Assembly: GCA_015060695.1 (NCBI GenBank)
Contig: SUYA01000001.1
Coordinates: forward strand, 170,686-234,685
Direction: 5' to 3'
Source: Mediterranea massiliensis
Lineage (GTDB): Bacteria > Bacteroidota > Bacteroidia > Bacteroidales > Bacteroidaceae
DNA: 64,000 bases
The notes beneath the pieces were generated by a model. It did not search any database and was not told where the DNA came from. It was given only the letters and a program-made list of their open reading frames with translations. Of this stretch, positions 26,698 through 34,926 are shown in pieces. The position numbers and the translations under genes are program-made. Position 1 is the stretch's first letter; every line of letters starts with the position of its first letter.

Positions 26698-27852
26698 TTA
26701 TTTCTTATACGATATTGTCATTATCACAGGATTGTCGTCTTCTTTCAATTGAGAGGCTATTTCATTCAAACGACCAGTGAAAACTCCTTTTTCACGATAT
26801 TCTATCAAAAACGTGGCATCGTATAGTTTGGCACCAATATCTTCTGAATAGTTATCTCCAAGTGCCAATACACCTACATAAAACTCGTCAGAAAGGTCTC
26901 TGTTATAATAAATAGCTCTATACCATTTCTTTTCTTGCTTGTCGTACACAAAGTCTTCATAGTCGGTACTGGGCTTTCCATTCACCTCAGATACGGTTAA
27001 AACTCTTGCGAAAAATGCATTATCTATGTCGGCTAACGGCATAAAGATTTTTGGAGGGTTTGTTTCGTGTACAGATGGTGTCGAGACAGCCATTGGTTCT
27101 AATTCTCCATTGGGTCGATAGATGTAGATTGTGTCATCTGAAAAACGCTTTAACAATCGACCATGTGGAGTATAGGCATTGAGGGTTGCTCGAGGAACAA
27201 TAGTTCCCCAAGTTGGTATAACAAATGCAGGTGGACGGAACTTGACAAGAGGCAACGGTAGTTTATGTATGACTTTTCCGTCAATTGGTGAAACTACATA
27301 ATAGGTGGAAGTATCAATTTCTGCTTCTCGATATGGATAGGCATCAAGCCAAATCAAATTTCCGTCTTCTGTATGTGCTGTTACTTGTTCAAGATACCCT
27401 TTATTGTGAAATTTACGTAAAAACTCACCTTTAAAATCATATACGAACACTTCGTTTTTTGCACCGTCAAAGATTAAAATCTCTTTCCTATCATCGTCAA
27501 TAAGATTAGTATGGGCATGTACATAATCTTCGTTACCGGGACCTTTTTTATTGAAATGCAAGATGCCTTTACCAGTTTTTCTATCAAAAATATGTACATC
27601 ACCGTTGGCTGCAAAAGATAATATATGTTCCTTGCTGATATTGAAATTGGTGTTTACCAAGAATGTCTCGTTAGTTTCTAAAGGCACATAATTTATATCG
27701 AAATAATCCTGTAATACTATTTTACGAAGGGGGTAGTCGCCATTCATGTCAAAGTGAAGCAGATCCTCCTTTGGTTGATTACCATTGCCACACGATGTTA
27801 AAATGAGCATGGATATAAACATAAGAGTGTTGAAAATTCTCATAGTATTCAT
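26698..27852 (-). CDS. 6-bladed beta-propeller lipoprotein (384 aa) following precursor 1
   Basis: Signal peptide with lipobox MLILTSC. The propeller body has KKGPGNEDY in the place of the usual GQGPGEY. It ends with NPVIMTISYKK. The last ~60 codons are duplicated almost exactly at 36940-37125 (one silent change seen), where they form part of a fusion ORF. It is separated from the precursor gene by a stem-loop, the same order as in the other two units. Probably an outer-surface lipoprotein; a role as peptide receptor or immunity factor is inference. Confidence 0.85.
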   Translation of the reverse strand: MNTMRIFNTLMFISMLILTSCGNGNQPKEDLLHFDMNGDYPLRKIVLQDYFDINYVPLETNETFLVNTNFNISKEHILSFAANGDVHIFDRKTGKGILHFNKKGPGNEDYVHAHTNLIDDDRKEILIFDGAKNEVFVYDFKGEFLRKFHNKGYLEQVTAHTEDGNLIWLDAYPYREAEIDTSTYYVVSPIDGKVIHKLPLPLVKFRPPAFVIPTWGTIVPRATLNAYTPHGRLLKRFSDDTIYIYRPNGELEPMAVSTPSVHETNPPKIFMPLADIDNAFFARVLTVSEVNGKPSTDYEDFVYDKQEKKWYRAIYYNRDLSDEFYVGVLALGDNYSEDIGAKLYDATFLIEYREKGVFTGRLNEIASQLKEDDNPVIMTISYKK

Positions 27853-27891
27853 TGTTTTAAAATATATATAAAATCTTCTTTTACTTCAAGA

Positions 27892-27920
27892 AATGGAAAG
27901 AGAGTAATTCTCTTTCCATT
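27892..27920 (-). ncRNA. Stem-loop between precursor 1 and propeller gene (attenuator-like)
   Basis: A perfect 12-bp stem (27892-27903 with 27909-27920) has a 5-nt loop, 17 bp past the precursor stop codon. Read on the minus strand it is not followed by a strong U-tract, so it may act as a partial terminator or 3' stabiliser that raises precursor mRNA over downstream genes. This is inference. Confidence 0.75.
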
Positions 27921-27937
27921 ATTCCAGAATCAAGTTT

Positions 27938-28150
27938 TTACCAAGCGTAGCCACCTTCACATTTCATAGTTGCTCCTGGATCGCTGCAACTTGCATCGTT
28001 ATAAATTGGGCCGCATGAATTTTTGTTTTCTACATGACAATTTACGTAGGAATTACAATTGTCGGTTCCCATTAATTGAAACAAATCTGTTTCTTTTAAA
28101 ATCTCTTGTCTCGGTTCGCTGATAATGCGCAATTTTTCTAACTTTTTCAT
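27938..28150 (-). CDS. RiPP precursor peptide 1 (70 aa)
   Basis: Small protein with a charged leader (MKKLEKLRIISEPRQEIL...) ending in LFQLMG at 23-28, then a core with five Cys (N-C-N-S-Y-V-N-C...C...C...C). It aligns with precursor 2: both share the leader pattern MK-L-KL-I and LF-LMG, and the core pattern NC-SYV-C then NKN-C, IYN-A-C and P. It is placed between a radical-SAM maturase gene (33 bp upstream) and the stem-loop. These traits fit a Bacteroidales natural-product precursor modified by the adjacent rSAM enzyme and cleaved near LMG-T. The product is unknown. Confidence 0.75.
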   Translation of the reverse strand: MKKLEKLRIISEPRQEILKETDLFQLMGTDNCNSYVNCHVENKNSCGPIYNDASCSDPGATMKCEGGYAW

Positions 28151-28183
28151 TTAATCTAAATTTATAAGGTTAATAAATTATTG

Positions 28184-29461
28184 TTATTTGCAACATGAGT
28201 GATAATGAATCATAAGAAAATCTATCATGTTGTGTTTTATTAAATAGCATACATCGGTATGTTTCTCTCCGTATTCTTTTTCAATACGAGAATACGGACA
28301 TCCTCCACCACATACTGGTAGTAGTAAACATGATTTACACTCTTCGTCATCAAAAGGATCGGCTCCTATCATATAGCGCATCAATAAACGTTCATTTTGG
28401 ATATCACCATTCAGATAACCTATAATGCGTTCTTTATTGCCTACATCATTCCAACATTTGTACAGTTCACCAGAAGGGCCTATTACCATATTATTGTGAT
28501 TCCGAACAGGGCATTCATAGCGATGATATGATGGATAAAAATGATTGAGATTCATGCCATGTGTTTTCTTCATTTCCATAAGGAAGGCTGCTTTCTTTTT
28601 TGCATTAAATATACAATCATTGGTATTACAACCAGATAAATCTTCCACAAATGCAGGTGCTACTGTTAAATTGGGATATTTTTTTCTTGCAAAATAATTG
28701 AATACATCTAAATACTCATCTTTATTGCTTTCATCTATATTCACTCGGATAATAACCTTAATTTCTGGAGCAATTTGTTGTAATAAATCTATATTTTCTA
28801 CAATACGTTGGAAAGTTCCTTTTCCGGATTTTAGGCAACGACGACTATCGTGTAACGGTTCTGTTCCATCTATGGTTATTTGAATAGATTGAATATCCAA
28901 AGAGGAAAGTTGAGAAGCAATTTCTTTAGTTAATAAATAACCGTTAGTTATCATGCCTGCACGGTATTTTAAGCCTAATGCTTGCATACGTTTTGTCAGG
29001 CTTACAATTCGATTAAAAGCCAATAACGGTTCCCCTCCAAACCAAGTTACATGTATAGATTTTGCTTCCTCATGTTTCTTTATATAATTAATGAGTTCAT
29101 CTTCAACTTCATCTGTCATATAAATATTGGGATGATCATTTTCAAAACAATATGGGCAAGCAAAATTACAATGTAGTGTCGGATTGATTGTTAATCCAAT
29201 ATGTTGATTTTGAAAACGCCTTTTTTGTGTTATATATTTAATCTTGTTTATTTCATCTCTGTCGTCTTCCACCAATGCTTTCATAGAAATTAATTGTTCT
29301 TTCAATTCTTCATGAGGAATATCAACATTGTTTGTGTCCTTCATGAATGTAAGTTCATGATAAGTATCTGTGTCTAATTCTGCAAAACTATTGGATAGCG
29401 AATTATACAAAAAATATTTGCCTTCTGCATTGAAAAAGAAATTATAACGAGACCAATTCAT
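28184..29461 (-). CDS. Radical-SAM/SPASM peptide maturase
   Basis: A 425-residue enzyme. N-terminal ~85 residues (probable peptide-recognition part) precede the radical-SAM cluster motif CNFACPYC (C98, C102, C105) and the GGEPL motif (WFGGEPL). A SPASM-type C-terminus follows with cysteines in YECPV, LYKCW and ECKSCLLLPVCGGGC for auxiliary 4Fe-4S clusters. Such enzymes install C-C or thioether crosslinks in precursor peptides. ATG at 29461 is preferred: a longer frame would run into precursor 2, whereas this start leaves a 16-bp gap. It is flanked on both sides by its presumed substrates. Exact chemistry is not predictable. Confidence 0.9.
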   Translation of the reverse strand: MNWSRYNFFFNAEGKYFLYNSLSNSFAELDTDTYHELTFMKDTNNVDIPHEELKEQLISMKALVEDDRDEINKIKYITQKRRFQNQHIGLTINPTLHCNFACPYCFENDHPNIYMTDEVEDELINYIKKHEEAKSIHVTWFGGEPLLAFNRIVSLTKRMQALGLKYRAGMITNGYLLTKEIASQLSSLDIQSIQITIDGTEPLHDSRRCLKSGKGTFQRIVENIDLLQQIAPEIKVIIRVNIDESNKDEYLDVFNYFARKKYPNLTVAPAFVEDLSGCNTNDCIFNAKKKAAFLMEMKKTHGMNLNHFYPSYHRYECPVRNHNNMVIGPSGELYKCWNDVGNKERIIGYLNGDIQNERLLMRYMIGADPFDDEECKSCLLLPVCGGGCPYSRIEKEYGEKHTDVCYLIKHNMIDFLMIHYHSCCK

Positions 29462-29477
29462 ATGATAAACAATGATT

Positions 29478-29696
29478 TTACGGTTTATGAATAAAATTAT
29501 ATACTCCACCTTCCGCTTGTTCTGGAAGTTCGCAAGGAGCATTATTGTATATCACATTACAATAGTTCTTGTTCATTTCGCCACAAACAACATATGACCC
29601 ACAATTGATAGCTCCCATCAGATGAAAAAGAGTTTCGTCTGCTAAAATGTCTTTTTTAGGAAAATTGATTATTTTAAGTTTTTGCAATGTTTTCAT
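29478..29696 (-). CDS. RiPP precursor peptide 2 (72 aa)
   Basis: Leader MKTLQKLKIINFPKKDIL, then LFHLMG (23-28), then a core with Cys at NCGSYVVC, NKNYC and APC. It is a paralogue of precursor 1 on the other side of the rSAM gene; the core lacks its fifth cysteine and has a different C-terminus (EGGVYNFIHKP). The sequence at the leader/core boundary, G-A, resembles the double-glycine class cleaved by C39 proteases. It lies 18 bp downstream of the glycosyltransferase gene and probably shares its promoter. Confidence 0.75.
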   Translation of the reverse strand: MKTLQKLKIINFPKKDILADETLFHLMGAINCGSYVVCGEMNKNYCNVIYNNAPCELPEQAEGGVYNFIHKP

Positions 29697-29714
29697 ACTG
29701 TTTACTTTTTTAAA

Positions 29715-30881
29715 TTAAATGTTATTTATTAAACGAATATATTCATTTCTCATATTTGACAATTGGTAATTTGATAAATAGCTATCTCTTGAACTCTGTT
29801 TGTAGAATTTACGCTGTTCTATAGTCATATTAATAAACTCTCTCATTGCATTTACCAAATTTTTTCGGTATTTTTCATTCTTTTTCCCAATAGGAACTGT
29901 TACAGAATTGTGTGAATTAAACATATTGCGTACACCAAAGGCATCGGAAGCTATAACAGGTAATCCAAACATTTTCATTTCGATACCTACATAACTGCAT
30001 TGTTCGTAATATGAGGGAATAATCCCTATATCGCATGTTTTGTAGTATTCATAAAGTAAATGTTTTGGTATATTTCCTTTAAATGAAATGCGTTTTTCGT
30101 TTTTAAACATGATTTTTACTTCTTGTTCCACTTCGCCTACAATGATAAGTTTTAAGTTAGAATATTCCAATAAAATGTTCTTAAAACTATAAAGTAAATC
30201 AATAATTCCTTTTTGTATTGTAACCCGTCCTACTGCTAAAAAGCAAATATCCTTATTCCTATTTATCGATAAATCAAAATCTTTATTTACATCTTCCAAA
30301 CCATTTGGTATCAGTATTATTTTTTGAGTTGATACTCCAAAATAATCAATTAATAATTCATAACTATCTTTAGAAAGTACCACAATCCTATCTGCCAACA
30401 TGAATGTATTTACATTGTCTTCGTAAGCTTTTTGAATAATTAAAGAAGAAGAATCTAAAGGTTCTTTATTGATTTTTTGTTTGAAAAAATCAATATTTCC
30501 CATAGAATAGCTTGCCCAAATAAAATCATGAATAATATAAATGAATTTACTTTGTGGAAAACGCTTTTTAAAAGCTTTCATAATAGGAAAAGCCGGTGAA
30601 GAGTTTTGAATGAAAATAGTATTCGGAGAATCTTTTATATACTGATAAAGTAAAGCTCCAAGTACAAAAAAACGATGTTCTATAGAGTTAATTGTAGGTA
30701 CAGAAATGCAACGTACATTTTCTTTCATGCTTATTTCCAAATCATGTTGGGGTGAATTTATGACAACATGATTAAGACGAATGTGTGAGTGTTCTTTAAG
30801 AGCTTTCTGAAACTCATTGCGAAAAGTTCTAACTCCATTCGTTTTTTCCTCGTAGACATCTAAGAAATATAAATCTTTCAT
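29715..30881 (-). CDS. GT4-family glycosyltransferase of the RiPP unit (TIGR04157-like)
   Basis: A 388-residue GT-B enzyme. There is an N-terminal Rossmann half with FIYIIHDFIW. The C-terminal half has the sugar-nucleotide region FLAVGRVTIQKGIIDLL and the E-x7-E catalytic-type motif around SYYEQCSYVGIEMKMFGLPVIA. It is the first gene of the unit, with the duplicated promoter region upstream. The paralogue at 41533 occupies the same position in the second unit. Glycosyltransferases of this type are recurrently found beside rSAM/GG-precursor genes in Bacteroidales, so peptide glycosylation is the simplest inference. Strongly AT-rich. Confidence 0.85.
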   Translation of the reverse strand: MKDLYFLDVYEEKTNGVRTFRNEFQKALKEHSHIRLNHVVINSPQHDLEISMKENVRCISVPTINSIEHRFFVLGALLYQYIKDSPNTIFIQNSSPAFPIMKAFKKRFPQSKFIYIIHDFIWASYSMGNIDFFKQKINKEPLDSSSLIIQKAYEDNVNTFMLADRIVVLSKDSYELLIDYFGVSTQKIILIPNGLEDVNKDFDLSINRNKDICFLAVGRVTIQKGIIDLLYSFKNILLEYSNLKLIIVGEVEQEVKIMFKNEKRISFKGNIPKHLLYEYYKTCDIGIIPSYYEQCSYVGIEMKMFGLPVIASDAFGVRNMFNSHNSVTVPIGKKNEKYRKNLVNAMREFINMTIEQRKFYKQSSRDSYLSNYQLSNMRNEYIRLINNI

Positions 30882-31032
30882 ATATTGTTTTTGTACTTAG
30901 AATCTGTTATTTGAAATGCATGAAATATAGAATTGAATTTATCAACATTCATCTACTTTAATATCTATATGCAAAAATAAATAGTAACCAAATAGTTTCC
31001 AAATGTTTTTGATTGTTTTTATTGAAACACTT

Positions 31033-31135
31033 GCGACAAAATTAACATTTGTTAGTTGGCTGTAAAACAGATAAATAAACTGTTATTCTGCTTCTTTTAA
31101 GTGTTTTATTTGCGACAAAATATACGAAGTTTAAC
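31033..31135 (-). promoter_or_regulatory. Promoter region of RiPP unit 1 with two GCGACAAAA boxes
   Basis: GCGACAAAA occurs at 31033 and 31112, 79 bp apart. On the minus strand the gene-proximal box contains TAATTTTG, a perfect TAnnTTTG -7 element (31037-31044); start codon of the glycosyltransferase is at 30881. The distal box lies in a 24-bp stretch conserved upstream of the second unit (31112-31135). The rest of 30882-31308 is AT-rich without a gene; it also holds the palindrome at 31235. Confidence 0.7.
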
Positions 31136-31234
31136 ATATACATCTCTTTTTAAATCCATTTGTCAGAATTAAATAAACAACCGGTGTATCTATATTGCAT
31201 AAAAATGTTAATCATTCTCAACAAACATTTCGTT

Positions 31235-31254
31235 ATTCCCTGCATGCAGGGAAT
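31235..31254. promoter_or_regulatory. Perfect 20-bp palindrome upstream of the VirE-like gene
   Basis: ATTCCCTGCATGCAGGGAAT reads identically on both strands. It lies 55 bp upstream of the start codon at 31309. It could be an operator for a dimeric regulator or an RNA hairpin in the leader; a T-rich run (gggtttatttctttt) follows, so a terminator protecting the cassette from outside transcription is also possible. Confidence 0.7.
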
Positions 31255-31308
31255 GGGTTTATTTCTTTTCGTTTTTCTTTGCTCTGTAATCAAAAATAAA
31301 AGAACAAA

Positions 31309-33417
31309 ATGAACAGATTTTCATTATTCAACGGACTGACCGGAAAGAAGCCGCAAACAGTCGGACCCGACGAACTGATGCGGCTGATGAGAGAAGACAG
31401 TACGGTCAGAGAACTGACCGAAAAGTATCGACACTACTTGCAGCAGGGCGAACCGGAAATGGCACGTCGCTACAAGAACCTGATGCCCTGTTTTGGCGTG
31501 GCAGCCCTGTTCGAAGGTGGCAAACAACAGCAACACATCCGGCAGTTTACGGGGTGTTCATTAGTAGATGTGGACGGTATCGGTACCGACGAGGTGGAAC
31601 GGTTGCGACGTGTAGCCGAAGAAGATGCACATACCCTCTTCGCCCATCCCACCGTCTCCGGAAAAGGGCTGCGTATCCTCTTTCGCTATGCCTTGCCAGA
31701 GGGCTACAATCTTGACACGCTGCTGACCACCACCCCTCGACAAGCCTTACTGCTTTACAAACAGGCGTTTATACAAGGAAACGAGTATTATAAACAACGG
31801 TTGGGATTGAGTGCTACCGACGGACAGTGTAAGAACGTTACCCGCCTTTCTTGTCTGGCCCATTGTCCTGACATCCGTTATCACCCCGACGCACAACCAC
31901 TGCCGATAACCCTGCCGGAAGAGAGAGGGAACAAACGGCATAAGATGGGTGAGAAACAGTTTGAACGGGTAGTACAATCGGTACTGAAAACCTTGGCACA
32001 ACGAGGGCTGACCTACGGGAAGGGACGTCGTAATGAATACCTCTCGCAAGCCTTCTACCTGATGAATCGCTACGGCATGGAACAGCAACGGGTGGAGAGA
32101 TGGGCCGTAGAGCGCTTTGCCGATTACCATTGCGAACAAGACGTGACAGCTATAGTGGCCTCTTGCTACCGAAATGAGGCGGAACACGGCACGCTATCCT
32201 TACCACAAAGCGAAGACAAGCAATGGAGTAAAGTAAAAGAGATTGAGGGATTTATGGCAGAGATAGCCGATATCCGACATAATGTAGTGACCCGTCTGAA
32301 CGAAATTTGCTGGAGAGGTAGCGACACGTGGCAACCCTTAACCGATCGCGATGAAGGAACCCTGTGGAGCCGTATGAACAAGCAGTTTGGCAATACCCGC
32401 ATCGGGGATGTAAGGTTGGTTTTATCGTCCGATTTTGTTCCGTTGTTCAACCCCTTTGCCGACTACTTCTATCACCTCCCCCCTTGGCATCCCGGCGACA
32501 CCGATTACATGGCTCTACTGGCCGACACCGTACAGTTAAGCGACAACACGCCCGAAAATAGACGCCTGTTTGAAAACTGCCTCTCTAAGTGGTTGGTGGC
32601 TATGGTGGTCGGTTTCCTTTCTGACAGGGTAAACCACGAAATACTGGTCTTTATCGGCAAGCAAGGCATCTATAAAACGACTTGGTTTCATTACCTGTTG
32701 CCGCCTCAGTTGCGTCCCTATTTCGTTCCCAAAAGCAACAGTCGGCGCATGAGTAAGGATGACCGCCTGCTGATGGCCGAATGTGGCCTGATCTGTTTGG
32801 AAGAGATTGTGTCGATGACCGATGAAGAGGTCGATCAGATAAAGGCTGCCGTATCGTTGCCACATGTGGTAGAACGAGCTGCCTATGCCCGCAACAAAGA
32901 GGTACGTCCCCACATCGCCTCGTTTTGTGGTACGGGCAATCACCTCAACTTCTTGACCGATTTGACGGGTAATCGTCGCTGGTTGCCCTTCGAGGTGAGC
33001 AACATCCGTTCGCCCTACGAACATACCCTGCCCTACGATGGCATTTACAGTCAGGCGATGTATCGTTGGCAATCGGGATTTACTTACTGGTTCGATGCCG
33101 ACGAGATAGCCCTGCTTGCCGAACACATCGTTCGTTTCGAAGCTCCCAACTTAGAAGAAGAATTGATACTGACCTACTACCGTAAGCCCTACCCCGGCGA
33201 AGAGGGCATCTTTGTCACTACCGCCCATATCTTGGGTTGCATCAATTCGGGCATGAAGCAGACCCTCAGCCCTATACGGATTGGGTTGATAATGAGAAAA
33301 TTGGGTTTTGAATCTATACGAAAAGCTAATGTTAGGGGATATAGGGTTGTTGAACTGAAAGGAGAAGAAATCTACCAAAACAGGAAACGAATTGCCAACG
33401 AAAGTATGACAAGATGA
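31309..33417 (+). CDS. VirE_N (BT4734-like) / VirE ATPase protein
   Basis: A 702-residue protein. The N-terminal ~200 residues match the BT4734/VirE N-terminal domain, related to primase folds (TGCSLVDVDG...HPTVSGKGLRILFRY). The middle holds a VirE/D5-like P-loop ATPase: Walker A GKQGIYKTT (450-458), Walker B LICLEEI (494-500), then a polar sensor segment (CGTGNHLNFLTDLTGNRRW). The C-terminal winged-helix-like tail fits DUF3874. This is the layout of primase-helicases of mobile replicons. It heads a plus-strand cassette found repeatedly in Bacteroides genomes with DUF4248, HU, smalltalk and amidase genes; the cassette's function is not established. Confidence 0.88.
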   Translation: MNRFSLFNGLTGKKPQTVGPDELMRLMREDSTVRELTEKYRHYLQQGEPEMARRYKNLMPCFGVAALFEGGKQQQHIRQFTGCSLVDVDGIGTDEVERLRRVAEEDAHTLFAHPTVSGKGLRILFRYALPEGYNLDTLLTTTPRQALLLYKQAFIQGNEYYKQRLGLSATDGQCKNVTRLSCLAHCPDIRYHPDAQPLPITLPEERGNKRHKMGEKQFERVVQSVLKTLAQRGLTYGKGRRNEYLSQAFYLMNRYGMEQQRVERWAVERFADYHCEQDVTAIVASCYRNEAEHGTLSLPQSEDKQWSKVKEIEGFMAEIADIRHNVVTRLNEICWRGSDTWQPLTDRDEGTLWSRMNKQFGNTRIGDVRLVLSSDFVPLFNPFADYFYHLPPWHPGDTDYMALLADTVQLSDNTPENRRLFENCLSKWLVAMVVGFLSDRVNHEILVFIGKQGIYKTTWFHYLLPPQLRPYFVPKSNSRRMSKDDRLLMAECGLICLEEIVSMTDEEVDQIKAAVSLPHVVERAAYARNKEVRPHIASFCGTGNHLNFLTDLTGNRRWLPFEVSNIRSPYEHTLPYDGIYSQAMYRWQSGFTYWFDADEIALLAEHIVRFEAPNLEEELILTYYRKPYPGEEGIFVTTAHILGCINSGMKQTLSPIRIGLIMRKLGFESIRKANVRGYRVVELKGEEIYQNRKRIANESMTR

Positions 33418-33559
33418 CGAGTATGACAAGTTTATTTAAAAATATATATAAGAATATATATATTAAATATTAACATATATTAATACAGTATAGTATATAT
33501 AATGTTATCAAAAAGCTGTCATACTTGTCAACTTGTCACACCCTACCCCCCCATTTATA

Positions 33560-33618
33560 CCGAGTTAACTCGGCTCGGCAACGGAACAAACTCGGCTCGT
33601 CTGCGGAGTTAACTCCGC
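33560..33618. promoter_or_regulatory. Two perfect palindromes sharing GAGTTAACTC, centres 44 bp apart
   Basis: CCGAGTTAACTCGG (33560-33573) and GCGGAGTTAACTCCGC (33603-33618) are perfect palindromes around the same 10-bp core, separated by a region that repeats ACTCGGCTCG twice (33569 and 33590). They lie 29-87 bp upstream of the DUF4248 start codon at 33647. Probably a binding site for a dimeric protein, or cruciform/hairpin-forming DNA. Confidence 0.85.
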
Positions 33619-33646
33619 TGAAACAAACAGATAAACCAAAACATAC

Positions 33647-33856
33647 ATGGAACTGAAATCATACACCAAAAGCGAATTGGGGTTGCTTTATGCACCCCAC
33701 TTGGATCAGCCCGGTGCCGTATCTCGGCTGATGCGCTGGATAAAGCGTTGTGCTCCCCTCTACGAAGCTTTGCAAGATAGCGGCTACGAACCCCAACAGA
33801 AGCGGTTTACCCTGAAACAGGTGGAACTTATCTTCACCTACTTAGGTGAACCGTAA
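33647..33856 (+). CDS. DUF4248 family protein (69 aa)
   Basis: A small protein matching the DUF4248 pattern: YTKSELGLLYAPHL near the start, a basic helix (RLMRWIKRCAPLYEAL), then FTLKQVELIFTYLGEP at the end. The SELG...QVELI layout resembles a two-part helical DNA-binding or adaptor domain, but no function is known. It regularly accompanies VirE_N proteins and HU-like proteins in Bacteroides, as here. Confidence 0.85.
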   Translation: MELKSYTKSELGLLYAPHLDQPGAVSRLMRWIKRCAPLYEALQDSGYEPQQKRFTLKQVELIFTYLGEP

Positions 33857-33871
33857 ATATTTCAGAAAAAT

Positions 33872-33901
33872 CCTAACGGAACCTAACAGAACCTAACAGA
33901 A
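33872..33901 (+). repeat. Three direct 10-bp repeats (CCTAACaGAA)
   Basis: CCTAACGGAA, CCTAACAGAA and CCTAACAGAA are contiguous (33872-33901), a helically phased array ending 26 bp before the -7 box of the HU-like gene. A likely operator or DNA-bending array. Confidence 0.85.
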
Positions 33902-33927
33902 CCCGAATTTCGCCCAACCGCTTGTTG

Positions 33928-33935
33928 TATCTTTG
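33928..33935 (+). promoter_or_regulatory. -7 box of the HU-like gene promoter
   Basis: TATCTTTG fits TAnnTTTG exactly; the HU-like start codon lies 50 bp downstream at 33986. Confidence 0.7.
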
Positions 33936-33985
33936 CAGAGTGATAATTAACCAATTATTTATTAACCTTTTAAAAATTAATTAGT

Positions 33986-34483
33986 ATGGCAATTCCTTAC
34001 AAAGTGCGCCAAGCAACCATCGCCAACAAGGAGGGTAAGAAGCTCTATCACCCTCAAGTAGTAATCATCGGTACAGCCGATTTAAACAAGCTTTCGGAAG
34101 AGGTAGCCGAACTGAGTTCGCTCTCGCCGGGTGACGTAAAAAACACCATCGACAACCTCATCACCGTGATGACTCGCCACCTGCAAAGTGGCGAAAGCGT
34201 CAGTCTGGACGGATTAGGCAACTTCACTCCCAGCCTGAAAAGTCGTGGCAAAGGTTCGGAAACCGCCGAAGAGGTGTCGGCTTCCAATGCCCGTCTGAAG
34301 ATAAACTTCCGTCCTTCGGCCACTCGCAACACTGACCGTACCGTGGCCACTCGTGCCTTGATGACCGGTGCTTCGTTTGTCAAATGGGGTGAACAGGCTA
34401 CATCGGGTAGCACTTCCGGAGGCACTTCTTCGGGTAACGAAGGGGGCGGTGACGACACGCAATTAGAAGATCCGTTGGGATAA
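33986..34483 (+). CDS. HU-family (HU-HIG type) DNA-binding protein (165 aa)
   Basis: Residues ~1-125 form an HU/IHF-like fold, with the helical pair SPGDVKNTIDNLITVMTRHLQ and the strand SVSLDGLGNFTPSLKSRG. The beta-arm region is INFRPSATRNTDRTV. A Gly/Ser-rich acidic tail (~140-165) is unusual for HU and is typical of the Bacteroidales variant. It presumably binds and bends DNA; it may act on the cassette's own repeats. It has its own promoter with phased upstream repeats. Confidence 0.9.
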   Translation: MAIPYKVRQATIANKEGKKLYHPQVVIIGTADLNKLSEEVAELSSLSPGDVKNTIDNLITVMTRHLQSGESVSLDGLGNFTPSLKSRGKGSETAEEVSASNARLKINFRPSATRNTDRTVATRALMTGASFVKWGEQATSGSTSGGTSSGNEGGGDDTQLEDPLG

Positions 34484-34503
34484 GTTTTTGATTTATGAAT
34501 TAT

Positions 34504-34846
34504 GATTTATGATTTATGACTATTCCTTAGTGTAAAAATCTAAAGAGGTTTTGACTGACTAAAAGGAAGTAATTATGAATTCTATAATCTCCTACTCTAT
34601 TTCTCAACTTTTAATTTTTAATTTTCAATTTAATAAATGAGCAAACAACAACAAGAACAGAAAGAGGTCACCGGTTGGGGCTTAGTACTTAAAATCATTA
34701 TCACCGTAGCTACTGCATTGGCCGGTATCTTCGGCGTAGCAGCCTGCGGGGCCTAAAGGATTTATGATTTATGATTTATGACTATTCCTTAGTGTTAAAA
34801 ATCCAAAGAGGTTTTTGACTGACTGAAAGGAAGTAATTATGAATTC
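34504..34846. repeat. ~80-bp direct repeat flanking the smalltalk gene
   Basis: The stretch gatttatgatttatgac...aagtaattatgaattc occurs at 34504-34582 and 34766-34846 with few changes. Each is followed by an AT-rich run (ttttaatttttaattttcaa) before the next start codon. So each small gene of the cassette has a similar spacer, suggesting duplication of gene-plus-spacer units. Confidence 0.85.
34637..34756 (+). CDS. Smalltalk-type small membrane protein (39 aa)
   Basis: ATG at 34637 to TAA at 34756. A polar N-terminus (MSKQQQEQKEVTGWG) is followed by one hydrophobic segment (LVLKIIITVATALAGIFGVA) and ends ACGA. Tiny proteins of this type, called smalltalk proteins in Bacteroides annotation, sit between HU-like and amidase genes. 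A holin-like or membrane-anchoring role with the amidase is conceivable but unproven. Confidence 0.75.
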   Translation: MSKQQQEQKEVTGWGLVLKIIITVATALAGIFGVAACGA

Positions 34847-34926
34847 AATTATGGAGTAAAGCCATACCTTACTACTCCAATAACTTATATTTTTTAATTT
34901 TTAATTTTCAACTTTTAATTTAGTAA

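Noticed and set aside
29462..29542. N-terminal extension of the rSAM gene
   Set aside because: It would overlap the end of precursor 2 and encodes no conserved sequence; ATG at 29461 gives a normal gap.
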